Of a DNA stretch of 64,000 nt, positions 15,886-26,200 are shown piece after piece. The number at the start of each line of letters is the position of its first letter. The stretch's first letter is position 1. The stretch is from positions 18,618 through 82,617 of the forward strand of contig DASRDU010000159.1 of NCBI GenBank assembly GCA_035652435.1, given 5' to 3'. The position numbers were made by a program, and so were the translations under genes. Origin of the DNA: DASRDU01 sp035652435 (GTDB lineage: Bacteria; Acidobacteriota; Blastocatellia; RBC074). The notes below the pieces were generated by a model. The model did not search any database. It had not been told where the DNA came from and saw only the letters and a program-made list of their open reading frames with translations.

Positions 15886-16614
15886 CTATCTCTCCGCCTT
15901 GCGCGTGGAGTAACGAGTCAGCGTATCCGGGAATGAGCTTACCCCGGCAGGCACTTTGACTTTGTTCTCCTGTAATGCTTCTTTGGCCGTGACGCCCTCG
16001 CCGTAGACGTCACGCATATCGTCCTTGTCGGGCTTGATCACGACGCCCTTGAGTTCGAGCCCCGCAAACAGTCCCTTGCTGCGCGAGTAGGATAGGATCT
16101 GCGCGTTCAGCTTCGCGTCGGTCGAGGCCCCCGCCTCACGCCCCACCGGCCCGGCGGCCACTGAAGCTTCGCCGCCGACCTCGAACTTGTCCGAGAGCAG
16201 GCTGTTCAGGCCGTTTTTATTCATAAAGAGCAGCACGAAGTCGGTAGACTGCGCGCCGATCTGTGCGCCGATGCTGCCGCCGCCGAGGCTGAAATAGGCT
16301 GGCGCGCTCCAGCCCGTGGCCGTGCGACAACTCGCCACGCCGCGGCCGCCGCGACCGCCGACGATGAACCCGGCTTTGATCACGTCCGGGAATACGGCCA
16401 CGCATTCTGCTTTGTCAAGAATCTCGCTCGGAATCGCCTTGTCCGGCGTGTTCATAATCTCGGTGAAGACCTTCGCCGCCTTCTCGGACTGTTTGACTTC
16501 ATCTTTGGTGTCGTGGTGTTTGGTTTTCGTCGTGTCCTGCGCGGGGGCCGTCGTGCCAACGGCCAGCGCCAGGCAACAGATGGCAATCAGTTGCAGTATA
16601 GATTTGCTGTTCAT
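15886..16614 (-). CDS. Secreted SYLF-domain (YSC84-like) lipid-binding protein
   Basis: The protein has 242 residues from the ATG at 16614, which follows AGGAGG by eight bases; an in-frame ATG at 16635 would swallow that site. A signal peptide is clear (SILQLIAICCLALAVGTTAPAQ). The SYLF domain spans about 55-235: FPDVIKAGFIVGGRGGRGVA, a Gly-rich GGGSIGAQIGAQSTDFVLLF, then SYSRSKGLFAGLELKGV. SYLF domains bind phosphoinositides in eukaryotes; the bacterial, periplasmic role is not established. It precedes no obvious partner and probably has its own promoter in 16615-16740. Confidence 0.9.
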   Translation of the reverse strand: MNSKSILQLIAICCLALAVGTTAPAQDTTKTKHHDTKDEVKQSEKAAKVFTEIMNTPDKAIPSEILDKAECVAVFPDVIKAGFIVGGRGGRGVASCRTATGWSAPAYFSLGGGSIGAQIGAQSTDFVLLFMNKNGLNSLLSDKFEVGGEASVAAGPVGREAGASTDAKLNAQILSYSRSKGLFAGLELKGVVIKPDKDDMRDVYGEGVTAKEALQENKVKVPAGVSSFPDTLTRYSTRKAER

Positions 16615-16640
16615 TACTGGTCCCTCCTTAGACAACTATA

Positions 16641-16676
16641 TCGTCAGGGGGCTGCCCGACGGGCGGCCCCTGACGA
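16641..16676. terminator. Hairpin between the TonB receptor and SYLF genes
   Basis: The outer arms TCGTCAGGGG and CCCCTGACGA enclose a second stem GCCCG/CGGGC. It starts 65 bases past the receptor stop on the minus strand. It may end receptor transcription, though it lacks a clear U-run. Confidence 0.5.
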
Positions 16677-16740
16677 TGATGGATAGTTTGAGAGAGAGTC
16701 CGGTCTTCTCTCTCTCCCCGGTTGAAGCACGCGCCGAGGA

Positions 16741-19700
16741 TCAGAAGATGATCTTCGCCGCGAGCTGCAGATTGCGCCGCCCGCTGCGGAAGGCAGGGAC
16801 AAACAACCCTGAGCTGACATCCGCCTCGTCGCCGCGAATGAAAAGGTTCGCGTGATTGAAGACGTTGTACAGCTCCGCGCGCAATTGCAGGCTCAGGGTT
16901 TCGGTGAACTTGAATCGCTTGTACAGCCCCGCGTCCAGATTCCAGATGCCGGGGCCGCGGAACCGGTTGCGACCGATCATATTACCTGGGAACGGCCCGA
17001 AGTCGGACCCCGTGTTCGGGTTATTAAAGAACCCGGGCGTCGCGAGGCCGGTCAGATCCAGGAAGTTGAAGCGATTGAAGACCGGGTTGGCCGCCGTGCC
17101 CGTGACCGCCGGCGGGTCGCTGCGGGCGCCTGTCGGCAGGTTCCCTGTCTGGAAGACGCGCGGGCAGGCCGATTCCGAGGTCACGGCATTAGTACAGTCA
17201 AAGACCGAAAACGGCGTTCCCGTGTGGGCCGTAAAGATCCCGGTCAGTTCCCAGCCGCCGAAGATCTGCTGAGCAACTTTCGATCCACTCCCGCCGAAGA
17301 AGCGGTCGCCGACCTTCTCGAACGGGACTTCCCAGTTGAAGCCGGTCGAGAACCGGTGGCGGATGTCGAAATCCGCCGGGCCGTAATCCAGTTTCGGGTT
17401 GAACGGGTCGAGCAGCCCGAGGTTGAAGTTGTTGCTGTTCTCGCTGAAGGTCGAACTCAGGTTGTCGAGCGCCTTCGAGAACGTGTAGCGCGCCGAGAGC
17501 GACAGCCCGATGGTGCGGAAGCGGCTCGCCACGATCTCGGCGATCAGCGCGTTGTAATTTGAAAACCCGCTCCTGCCGCGCGTGTTGATGGCCGAATACT
17601 GATTGTTCAGGCGCGAGAGCGGATCGGTGTCGCCCAGGTAAACGAACCCCGTGCCGGGGCGGTTGATGTTTTCGAGCGTGTAGAGGTTGCGCCCGGCGGA
17701 ACCGGCGTATTGCAGCGAGGCGACCATACCCGGGGCAAGTTCGCGTTCGAGCGAGAGGCTCCAGAAATGCGCGTAGGCCGTGTTGATGTCCTCACGCACA
17801 TGGCGCAGGCTCGTCTGCGGCAGAGTCACCGCGCCGCCCGTGCCGGCAAACGGCCCGACGTTGCCCGGCGTGATCGTGATCGAGCCGGCCGCGAAGCCCG
17901 GCGTCACGCCCGGCAGGATGTTGACCACGGCGTAATTCGGCGGGTTCTGAATCACGTTAAAGGTGACGTTGCCGAAATTGCGCTCGTAGCTGATGCCGTA
18001 GCCGCCGCGGACGCTCGTCTTCCCGTCGCCCCTGACGTCCCAGGCGAAGCCGAGGCGCGGCGCGAAGTTATTCCGGTCGGGTTTCCAGAGCCCGCCCGCG
18101 GGGCTGTTCGAGGCGATCTGCACGCTCCCGTTGCGGATGCGCTCCTGCAGCGTGCTGCCCTGGCCGAAGTAGAAGTTCGAGTCGAGTTGCTCGTTCCTGT
18201 TGTGCTGCACGCCGAAGTAGTCGTAGCGCAGGCCCAGATTGAGCGTCAGCCGCGGCCTGAATCGCCAGCTGTCGTTCACGTACAGCCCGAACTCATGATA
18301 GAGGTTGCTGCGGCTGAAATTGGGCGGCCCGACCGGCAGCGTGACCGTCTGACCGGGGAAGGCGCCGCGCGGGTCAATCGCCGCCTGGAACGAGCGCAAC
18401 TGGCCCGAAACCAGATTGCCGAGCGCCTGCCCGGTATTCGCGCCCAGTGTCTCGACCGCGTTCTGGAACGCGCCGAACGTGCGGTTGTCCTGCATGTAGA
18501 TGTAAGTGCCGCCGTAGCGGAACTGGTGGTTGCCGAAGGTGGAACTGAAGTCCTGGTAGAACTGACCGAGATTCTGCGGCCCGCCGAACGGGATCGCCGA
18601 GCCCGGATTGAACGGCAGGTAGCCGGGCAGCGCCACCAGGAAGTTGTTGATGCGCGTCCGCGTGGTGCGCATATAGAGCGTCGGTGCGGGCGCCTGAGCG
18701 CCGAGCGGCTGCTGATTGTTCAGGCGGTTGTAGACGAGCTTGGTCTGCGAAACCAGCCGCGGCGAGAACGCGTGCGTAAACGACACGAGGAAGTTGTTAT
18801 TGAACGCGTCGGCCCCGGTATTGAACCCCTGGAACGGGCTGAAGGCGTTCGTGCCGGCGAGGAAGTCCTGGCTTTCGAGCGCATAGCGCCCGTAGAGCTG
18901 GGTCTTGTCAGAAAAGTTGTAATCGAAGCGCGAGACGATCTGATAAGAGTTCTGCGGCGTGCCCGCGCCCACGTCGCTCGGGACGCGGTAGCGGACCTGA
19001 CCGAACGCCGGAGTCCCCGCGGGCAGCGCGGCGAAGGCGTTACCAGCCGCGAAACTTGACGCCCCGACGTTGCTGATCACCTGGCCGACGGTGAAGACCT
19101 CGCCGTTGATCGGCGTGGCCAGCGGGAAGGCATTGAAGAACGTCCGCGTCGCCGCCGAAGACGCCGCGAGCAGCTGCGGCGTCGGCACCAGATTGATCAC
19201 CTCTTCGTTGCTGCGCACGCGAATCCATTCGGTGCTGTTGAAGAAGAAAAATTTGTCGCGCACGATGGGGCCGCCCACCGAGTAGCCGAACTGATTACGG
19301 ACGAAGCGCCCCTTCGGGATCCCGTTCGCGTTGTTGTCGAAGTCGTTCGACGCGAAGCGCGAGACGCGGTTGAATCCGTACGCCGACCCGTGAAAATCAT
19401 TCGAGCCCGCGCGCGTCGCCACGTTGACGATGCCCCCGGAAGCGCGCCCGTATTCGGCCGAGAAGTTGCTCGTGATGACGCGGAACTCCTGCACCGCATC
19501 AAGCGGCACGCTCTGGCCGACGGTCGTGTCGAAGGTGTTCACGTTCTCGCCGCCGTCGAGCAGGATATTGGTACTCGACGGACGCTGGCCGTTGATGGCG
19601 AACCCGACGCCGCGCGTGCTGGTGAAGCCCGTGCTGGCGCCCGCCGGGGCGACGTTGCCCGAGAGCGAGACGAAGTCATACGGGTTGCGCGTGAGTGACG

Positions 19701-20163
19701 GCAGCTCGCGAATCTGATTGCCCGAAACCACGTTGGACAATTCCTGACTCTGCGTGTTGACTTCGACGCCGCCGCTCGCGACCACCTCCACCGTCTCGCC
19801 CGCCGCCTGAACGGTCATGGCGGTTTCCACCGTGACTCTGGAACCCACCGTGACCTGCACGCGCTGCGTCCGCGCGGCAAAGCCCGCCGCCTGGACGGTC
19901 ACGTCATAGAGTCCGGGCTGGAGGTTGGTAATGACATAGTCTCCCTGAGCGCCGCTGGTCGCCGTGCGCTCAGTCCCCGTATCCACCGACCTGGCGGTGA
20001 TCGTCGCGCCGGTGACGAGCGCCCCGCTCGGGTCAGTGACCTTCCCGACGATCTGCCCCGTTTCGGTCTGTGCCAGCAGACCCGCCGGGAAGATCAGCAA
20101 TGCGAACAGAACAGCCATAACTGTCAGGCTGGCTGATTTCATCCATCTGATTGAGTGTGACAT
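16741..20163 (-). CDS. Oar-like TonB-dependent outer membrane receptor
   Basis: This 1140-residue protein has a signal peptide (LTVMAVLFALLIFPAGLLAQ). A carboxypeptidase-regulatory-like domain follows at about 35-115 (GQIVGKVTDPSGALVTGATI). The plug is at about 130-240 (INGQRPSSTNILLDGGENVN; YGRASGGIVNVATRAGSNDF). A long beta-barrel ends in LAAKIIF with a terminal Phe, as outer-membrane proteins need for assembly. Proteins of this size and layout are greatly expanded in Acidobacteriota and are thought to import oligosaccharides or peptides. The ligand cannot be told. GGAGG lies six bases before the ATG. No TonB, ExbB or SusD partner is adjacent. Confidence 0.93.
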   Translation of the reverse strand: MSHSIRWMKSASLTVMAVLFALLIFPAGLLAQTETGQIVGKVTDPSGALVTGATITARSVDTGTERTATSGAQGDYVITNLQPGLYDVTVQAAGFAARTQRVQVTVGSRVTVETAMTVQAAGETVEVVASGGVEVNTQSQELSNVVSGNQIRELPSLTRNPYDFVSLSGNVAPAGASTGFTSTRGVGFAINGQRPSSTNILLDGGENVNTFDTTVGQSVPLDAVQEFRVITSNFSAEYGRASGGIVNVATRAGSNDFHGSAYGFNRVSRFASNDFDNNANGIPKGRFVRNQFGYSVGGPIVRDKFFFFNSTEWIRVRSNEEVINLVPTPQLLAASSAATRTFFNAFPLATPINGEVFTVGQVISNVGASSFAAGNAFAALPAGTPAFGQVRYRVPSDVGAGTPQNSYQIVSRFDYNFSDKTQLYGRYALESQDFLAGTNAFSPFQGFNTGADAFNNNFLVSFTHAFSPRLVSQTKLVYNRLNNQQPLGAQAPAPTLYMRTTRTRINNFLVALPGYLPFNPGSAIPFGGPQNLGQFYQDFSSTFGNHQFRYGGTYIYMQDNRTFGAFQNAVETLGANTGQALGNLVSGQLRSFQAAIDPRGAFPGQTVTLPVGPPNFSRSNLYHEFGLYVNDSWRFRPRLTLNLGLRYDYFGVQHNRNEQLDSNFYFGQGSTLQERIRNGSVQIASNSPAGGLWKPDRNNFAPRLGFAWDVRGDGKTSVRGGYGISYERNFGNVTFNVIQNPPNYAVVNILPGVTPGFAAGSITITPGNVGPFAGTGGAVTLPQTSLRHVREDINTAYAHFWSLSLERELAPGMVASLQYAGSAGRNLYTLENINRPGTGFVYLGDTDPLSRLNNQYSAINTRGRSGFSNYNALIAEIVASRFRTIGLSLSARYTFSKALDNLSSTFSENSNNFNLGLLDPFNPKLDYGPADFDIRHRFSTGFNWEVPFEKVGDRFFGGSGSKVAQQIFGGWELTGIFTAHTGTPFSVFDCTNAVTSESACPRVFQTGNLPTGARSDPPAVTGTAANPVFNRFNFLDLTGLATPGFFNNPNTGSDFGPFPGNMIGRNRFRGPGIWNLDAGLYKRFKFTETLSLQLRAELYNVFNHANLFIRGDEADVSSGLFVPAFRSGRRNLQLAAKIIF

Positions 20164-20877
20164 TTGATTCCTCCGTTACCTTGAAGTCCCCTCGATTACC
20201 ACGACTGCCGGTCTTTCGAGTGATTCCGCATGGCGCTGCCGGAAAGACACACTCCGCCTCTGCTGCCAGAACCCGGAGTGATCGCCGGAAACCGACCGCT
20301 CAGCACACCCGCACTCCGGACAGATTCGTCAGTGTGCAGCGTAATCAGGGTTGTTATCGGGGAGGAGAGTTGTGTTGGGAGAGACTCCGTCAAATGCAAT
20401 GGCTGCGCCAGTCAGGCGGGTGGAATCGCGCCCGTCCGAACAACTCATTGCAGAGATTTGTTTTCAGCATCAATGACGTCGCTTCTCCTGATTCCCGAAT
20501 GTCTGCCCCTTATTCAGAATTTCGGATTCCTGTCGATTTCTCATCCGATTTTTTGTACCTGATACCGCTTTTTGTTCGGTGACGCAGAGGCCGGACAATG
20601 ATAGAGCAGTAATGCTGTCCGGGGCGCTCACTGATCATTACTGTGGATGGTGTTCGCGAAGCAGGGTGCTGTCTGCCTTCGGAACAACCAGTGTATGAAC
20701 GCTTGGGCGGTTGTACCTTTTGTCTCTTTGCGTGCGGCGGATCAATGCGCTTCCGGCGCGTCGCTCGTGCGTGCGGGCTGGTATGGGTCTTGCTCCCTGA
20801 TTATGTGTCTGACGGATTCCATGCGAATCCGCTTTTCAGGCGTGTCTAATGACGGGTTCAATCGGGGAGAAAAAAAC
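20164..20877. other. 714-base divergent intergenic region
   Basis: It lies between the TonB receptor (minus) and the glycine-zipper stress gene (plus), so it must hold both promoters. The receptor ribosome site is at about 20170-20175. A hairpin CCGGACA ... TGTCCGG spans 20591-20622. The part from 20400 to 20600 is less GC-rich than the surroundings. Open frames here (for example 20647-20877 in frame with the stress gene) lack ribosome sites and have poor composition, and were not called. Confidence 0.4.
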
Positions 20878-21423
20878 ATGGCAGACACAAGCAGCTCAAA
20901 AATCGCGCGGCAGCAGACCGTCAGCGGCTTGTTCAGGGATAAGGCTTCCGCGGAACGCGCCTGGGATGCGCTCGTGGATCTCGGCTACAGCCGGGATGAG
21001 AGCAGCGTCGTCCTGTCGGATGAAACACACAACCGGTATTTCAGAATTGAGAATCCGGCGGACGCCGAACCCGGCAGCAAAGCGCTGGAGAGCGCCGGGG
21101 TCGGTGGCGCGATAGGCACGGCGGTCGGCGGACTGCTCGGGGCGCTGGCGGCGATCGGCACTTCGATCGCGCTGCCCGGACTCGGCATCGTGATCGCCGG
21201 GCCGATTGCCGCGGCTCTGGCCGGGGCCGGGGCCGGTGGAGTGACCGGAGGGCTGATCGGCGCGCTGGTCGGATCAGGTATGCCTGAAGAGCGGGCGAAG
21301 TATTATGAAGAAGGCATCAAGGGCGGCGGAGTCCTGATCAGCGTCACCCCGCACACGGCGGCGGAGGCTGAACGGATCGAGCGTGTGTGGCAGGAATACG
21401 GCGGCGAAGTAGTGTCGCGCTGA
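20878..21423 (+). CDS. Glycine-zipper general-stress protein
   Basis: The protein has 181 residues from the ATG at 20878, which follows GGGGAG; a longer in-frame reading from 20647 has no ribosome site. The N-terminal domain (about 10-55: TVSGLFRDKASAERAWDALVDLGY) resembles the YflT/GS17M stress domain. The centre (about 70-130) is a run of Gly/Ala repeats such as GGAIGTAVGGLLGAL and GAGAGGVTGGLIGALVGSG, a double glycine-zipper likely to enter membranes. The C-terminus (GGVLISVTPHTAAEAERIE) is soluble. Such proteins are common next to other stress genes. Molecular role unknown. Confidence 0.82.
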   Translation: MADTSSSKIARQQTVSGLFRDKASAERAWDALVDLGYSRDESSVVLSDETHNRYFRIENPADAEPGSKALESAGVGGAIGTAVGGLLGALAAIGTSIALPGLGIVIAGPIAAALAGAGAGGVTGGLIGALVGSGMPEERAKYYEEGIKGGGVLISVTPHTAAEAERIERVWQEYGGEVVSR

Positions 21424-21428
21424 TCTCT

Positions 21429-21509
21429 CTTTCCCGCCGCACGAGCAGGCGGGAAAGAACGGCAGGCATTAACCAGATAATTCATCGTCGGGGCGGGTTA
21501 ATGCCTGCC
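21429..21509 (+). terminator. Two hairpins after the stress gene
   Basis: Stem one is CTTTCCCGCC/GGCGGGAAAG (21429-21457). Stem two is a 14-base pair GGCAGGCATTAACC/GGTTAATGCCTGCC (21461-21509), followed within ten bases by CATTTTT. The second is the better terminator and separates the stress gene from the metallothionein-like gene. Confidence 0.65.
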
Positions 21510-21537
21510 TCTCCATTTTTCAGAGGGCAGAACAACG

Positions 21538-21726
21538 ATGACGAGCCAGAGCGATAAATGTGCGAACACCAACTGCGGCTGCCCGGCCGAGCCCGGTAAA
21601 GGCTATTGCAGTGATTACTGCATGCACTCGAACGACGACTCGGATACCAGAACGGCGTGCGGCTGCGGGCATGCCGCCTGCACGACGGCGGCCGGTAAAA
21701 CGCAGCCGGCTGGGACGGGATCATAA
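21538..21726 (+). CDS. Metallothionein-like Cys-rich protein
   Basis: This 62-residue protein has eight cysteines in a metallothionein-like arrangement: KCANTNCGCPAEPGKGYCSDYC in the N-terminal half and CGCGHAAC in the C-terminal half. The His in the second cluster matches bacterial metallothioneins, which use Cys and His to bind Zn, Cd or Cu. It is soluble and has no signal peptide. It may protect against metal or oxidative stress in the cytoplasm. The upstream site is GAGGGCAG. No SmtB-type repressor is adjacent. Confidence 0.75.
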   Translation: MTSQSDKCANTNCGCPAEPGKGYCSDYCMHSNDDSDTRTACGCGHAACTTAAGKTQPAGTGS

Positions 21727-21791
21727 TCGGGAGCAGTCCGATCATCACAGACGATGGCCAGTGATCGGCAGCTCAGGAGACGGCGCCGTCA

Positions 21792-22361
21792 TCAAATCAC
21801 TTCCTTGTCCAGATCGGGGATGCGGACGGCGGGCCTGATTTCGATCTCCATCATCCCTTTGAAGTGCGCGAGGTCTTCGATGATCTGCTGTTCGGGGTTT
21901 TCGCCGAAGAGGCTGGCGATCCACGCGCCCAGTCGCCCGCCCGGCGGTTCGTATTCGAGCGCGACCCGCACCTCCGTCTGGCCTTCGGCGAAATGCAGGA
22001 AGCGCACGGAGCCGGCGTTAGGCACTTCTGATCCTTCCAGCGAGCGCCAGGCGATCAATTCATTCTCGAGGTCGCTCGTGATCTCCGCCTCCCATTCGAT
22101 AGTCCTTCCGGCTGGAGCTTTGGCGACCCAGTGCGAGCGCGTCGGGCTGAGAATGCGGACTTCCTGCAGGTGCGTCATAATGCGCGGCAGGTTCTCGAAG
22201 TTACGCCAGAAGCGGTATAGATGCCCGCGATCCCGGTTGACGATGATGCTCTTTTCGATCCTGATGCCGTTGATCTCTTCCACCGGCCCGCCCGTGTGGT
22301 TAGTCCGCTCGGGCGGTGTTTCGTGTGGAGCTTCGTTGCGATGAGTGGCTGGTATTGGCAT
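21792..22361 (-). CDS. SRPBCC (polyketide cyclase/dehydrase-like) protein
   Basis: The 189 residues form a START-like helix-grip fold at about 30-185. The first strand is RIEKSIIVNRDRGHLYRFWRN, followed by the typical NLPRIMTHLQEVRIL, HWVAKAPAGRTIEWEAEI and ending LAHFKGMMEIE. The first 30 residues are a polar, disordered tail. This subgroup is often found beside BON, DUF2934 and stress genes. No ligand is known. It converges on the metallothionein-like gene. Confidence 0.85.
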   Translation of the reverse strand: MPIPATHRNEAPHETPPERTNHTGGPVEEINGIRIEKSIIVNRDRGHLYRFWRNFENLPRIMTHLQEVRILSPTRSHWVAKAPAGRTIEWEAEITSDLENELIAWRSLEGSEVPNAGSVRFLHFAEGQTEVRVALEYEPPGGRLGAWIASLFGENPEQQIIEDLAHFKGMMEIEIRPAVRIPDLDKEVI

Positions 22362-22625
22362 ATGTTCCGATTTCTATTCAATGATGGGGCCGGTAAAAGT
22401 CGGCTGCCCATTCAGCGCGCCTTTCCCGGATGCACAGAGCGGCAATTTGTATTCCCGACCGAAAAGGCCAGCCGCTGCATCGCGCGCGATACTGATCAGG
22501 GGGGCAGAGTGAATGGCGCGAGTACATCTGTTGCGTCGTCTTTCAAGACACCTGATGGCTCATCATTATTTCTGTTAATTATCAGCTTTTGTAGTGTCCT
22601 GATTGAAAGCTTCAGTTGAGGATTT

Positions 22626-23130
22626 TCAGGCTGCCCGATGACCTTTTCTCACCTGAGAATCCGCCCGTGATTGTGACGCTTCAGCCGGTGATGAAGTGAA
22701 CGGGGTTTGCAGCATCCCGGTCAGGCGCTGCCATCCTTCCGGGTCACAGCCATTCAGCCCGTAGCAGATGTTCTCCACATCACGGCACAGTCGGAAGGTC
22801 CGGCCCGCGCGGTCCCGGAAGGAAAATATGCTTGCATAGTTGCTGTCAGTCTCAACCCGGATGCGTGAATGATGAACCCGGTGCATTGCGGGCGAGACAA
22901 TCACGACTCGCAGCCACCGGTCCCACTGCTCGGGAAAGCAGACATTGCTGTGATGGAACTGGATGACGGGCAGCAGGAGCGAGACGCCGAGCAGTGGAAC
23001 CAACGCCAGCCGAAGCACCGATGAGGATCTCGCCCGTGTGAAAGCGGACGGCTGAGGTGACATCGAGCGCAGTGTCACTGTGATGGACGCAGTGAAAGCG
23101 CCAGAGCAAAGGGATGTGGTGATTGACCCG
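22626..23130 (-). pseudogene. Decayed sterol desaturase / fatty acid hydroxylase family gene
   Basis: Two overlapping frames each hold part of one protein. The upstream frame (about 23130-23025) reads VNHHIPLLWRFHCVHHSD and SAVRFHTGEIL. The downstream frame (about 23020-22626) reads VLRLALVPLLGVSLLLPVIQ, then FHHSN, MHRVHHSR and ETDSNYASIFSFRDR. Joined, they give the His-box order of the family, which uses a di-iron centre. The switch lies near 23014-23026. The first half of the protein, including the first His box and membrane helices, is missing upstream. A usual Trp in SFWDR is Arg here, which supports decay rather than a sequencing slip. Confidence 0.75.
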
Positions 23131-23286
23131 GTCACCGGAAGAGAATTGATCGGGGCAACTTTTTGACAGGACGCTATCCCTGCTTTTTCCTGCCCGGATA
23201 TTTCCCGGGACCGCCGGAATTACATTTACGACCCGGACCCGCAATACATTTCACCCCGGCCTTTCTTCTGATATAAACCGGGAGCC

Positions 23287-26200
23287 ATGCGTAAGTGCCT
23301 CCCCGACAACTTCACTGGCTTTCTGCGCCTCATCCTGCTCCCGGCCCTGATCCTGACGGCGCTGGTCATCTCACCCGCCGAGCAACTTCCGCTCAAAACC
23401 TGGACGATTGCAAACGGGCTGGCGCATGACTACGTCCAGCGGATCGTGCAGGATTCCCGCGGCTTCCTGTGGTTCTGCACGTCTGACGGGCTGTCGCGGT
23501 TTGATGGTGAGCGGTTCGTCACCTATGGCGTCAGGGATGGGCTGGCCTTCGGTTACGTCAACGACCTGCTGGAAAGCGACGGCGTTTACTGGGTCGCGAC
23601 CAACGGCGGCGGCGTGTGCCGCTTCACCCCGTCCGTGGCGTCGTCGGGCGGTGCGCAGGGCAACAGTCCCAGGCTCTTCGTCACTTACCCCGTCGGCGAC
23701 AGCCAGCCCACCAGCCGCATCAATGCTCTTTACGCAGACCGCGCGGGCTTCCTCTGGGCGGGCAGTGACGGCGGCCTGTTCCGGCTGGATCTGAGTCGGG
23801 CGGGCGGGAAGTTTGAGCGCGTCGGGATGCACATCCCCGGGCTCGACGACAGCGTGATTGAGGCGCGGGAGTTCGCGCGCGATGACGACGGGAGCCTGTG
23901 GATCGGAACGAGCGCGGGGCTCGTCCGGCGGCTGCCCGACGGGCGCTTCATTCATTACCAGGTCCGCCCGTCACAGGCCCCTGATTACGTCTGGGCCCTG
24001 CTGAAAGACAGAGAGGGCAGAATCTGGATCGGGCATCACATGGGGCTGATGGTCTTCAAACCGGAGCCCGCCTCACAGGTCAGCGCCACCACCATCTCAC
24101 TCGAACAGAGGGCGCTCGCGAATAACAGGCAGAATGATCGCCTGCGCCTGCCCACGGCGCTCGGCGAAGCCCGCTGGTATACGACTGCCGACGGGCTGAC
24201 TGATCAGCGGGTGCGGGCGCTTTACGAGCGAGCCGACGGGCGCGTCTGGCTCGGCACGCGCACCGGCGGGCTGGCGGAATTCGATGGCGAACGCTTCCAC
24301 AATTACACGACCGCGCAGGGCCTGAGCCGGCGCATCACCACGCTCGCCGAAGACCGCGCGGGCAACCTCTGGGTCGGCACTCAGACCGGCGGCGCGATGA
24401 AGGTGGCGCGCAGCGGTTTCACCACCTGGCGCGAGGCCGACGGACTGGGCAGCGCGGAAATTCTGTTGCTCTTCCTGGATCGGGCCGGCGACCTGATCGT
24501 GGTCAGCAGCGACTGGTACATTCACCGTTTCGACGGTCACGCCTTCACGGCGATCCGGCCCAACCTGCCGGACCGCATTATCAAAGCCAGTTCGGGCCGG
24601 TGGGTCGTTCAGGATCACCTGGGTGAGTGGTGGCTTGCCAGCGGGGAAGGGCTCTACCGCTTCCCGTCGGTGCAGAAATTCGAGGACCTGGCGCGGGTGC
24701 GACCGAAGGCCCTCTACACCACGCGCGAGGGGCTGGCCGACAACGATATTTCACGTCTCTACGAAGACTCGCGCGGCGACCTGTGGATCGGTTCCTACAA
24801 CCCGCCCGTGACGCTGGCCCGCTGGGAGCGAGCCACGGGGAAGTTTTACCGCTACGGCGAGGCGGACGGAATGCCGCACCTCAACTGGGTCAACGCCTTT
24901 GCCGAAGACTCTGCCGGCAACGTCTGGCTGGGGATGCACAACGGCGGGCTGGTGCGCTGCCGGAATGGACGGTTCGATTATTTCGGCGCAGCCGAGGGGA
25001 TTCCCGGAGGCATTGTGCAGGGGCTTTACTGCGACCGGCAGGGACGCCTATGGGTGGCCACGAACGGGAAAGGCGCCGCACGCATTGACGACCCCGCGGC
25101 CGACATACCGCACGTCGTCGGTTACACGACGGCCGATGACATGGCCAGCGACAACCTGAACTGCTTCGCCGAAGACAAATGGGGGCGCCTTTATCTGGGC
25201 ACGTCGCGCGGCGTTGATCGCCTCGACCTGCCGGCGAATCGCTCCAGGCATTTCACGACCAGTGACGGCCTGACCAAAAGCGAAGTGATGGTCGCCCTCT
25301 ATGACAATCACGACGCCTTATGGTTCGGCACGCGCGAGGGCCTGTCGCGCTTCATTCCGGAGCAGGGCGACCCGCCCGAGCCGCCCCCGCCTGTTGTGAT
25401 CAGCGGCCTCAGAGTCGCCGGCCAGCCGCAGCCGATTGCCGAACTCGGCCAGGCCGAAGTGCTGGGGCTTGAGGTGGGGGCGAATCAGAGCCAGATTCAG
25501 ATTGATTTCTTCGGCCTCGGTTTTTCAACCGGCGTGCCGCTGCGTTACCAGTACAAATTCGAGGGTAAGGATCGGGACTGGAGCGCGCCCGCGGAACAGC
25601 GCACCGTCACGGCCAGCCTGTCTCCGGGCGGCTACCGTTTCCTCGTCCGCGCCGTGAACGCGGACGGGCAGGTCAGTCCGACCCCCGCCATCATCTCTTT
25701 CCGAATCCTCCCGCCGCTCTGGCAGCGCTGGTGGTTTCTGGCGCTCGCGGTCCTGCTCGCCGGCGCGGCCGTTTACTTCGGCCACCGCTACCACATCGCG
25801 CGCGTGGTCGAAATCGAGCGCGTCCGCACGCGCATCGCCACCGACCTGCACGACGACATCGGAGCGAGCCTGTCGCGCATGGCGATCCTCAGCGAAGTCG
25901 TCAAGCAGCAGAACGGCGCCAATCAGGAACAGTCGGTGCGGATGCTGACTGACATCGCCGACTCGGCGCGGGGCCTCGTGGATTCGATGAGCGACATCGT
26001 CTGGTCAATTGACCCGCGCCGCGACGACCTGAAACACGTCATCACGCGCGCGCGCCAGTTCGCCGCCGACGTCTTTGAAACTCAGGGGATCGCATGGGAT
26101 TTCACCGCCCCGCCCGAGATCGAGAAAATAAAGCTCGGCCCGGACCAGCGGCGGCACCTGTTTCTGATCCTCAAGGAAGCGGTCAACAACGTCGCGCGCC

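Noticed and set aside
20643..20849. Cys-containing 68-codon frame upstream of the stress gene
   Set aside because: No ribosome site and poor codon use; it lies in an evident promoter region.
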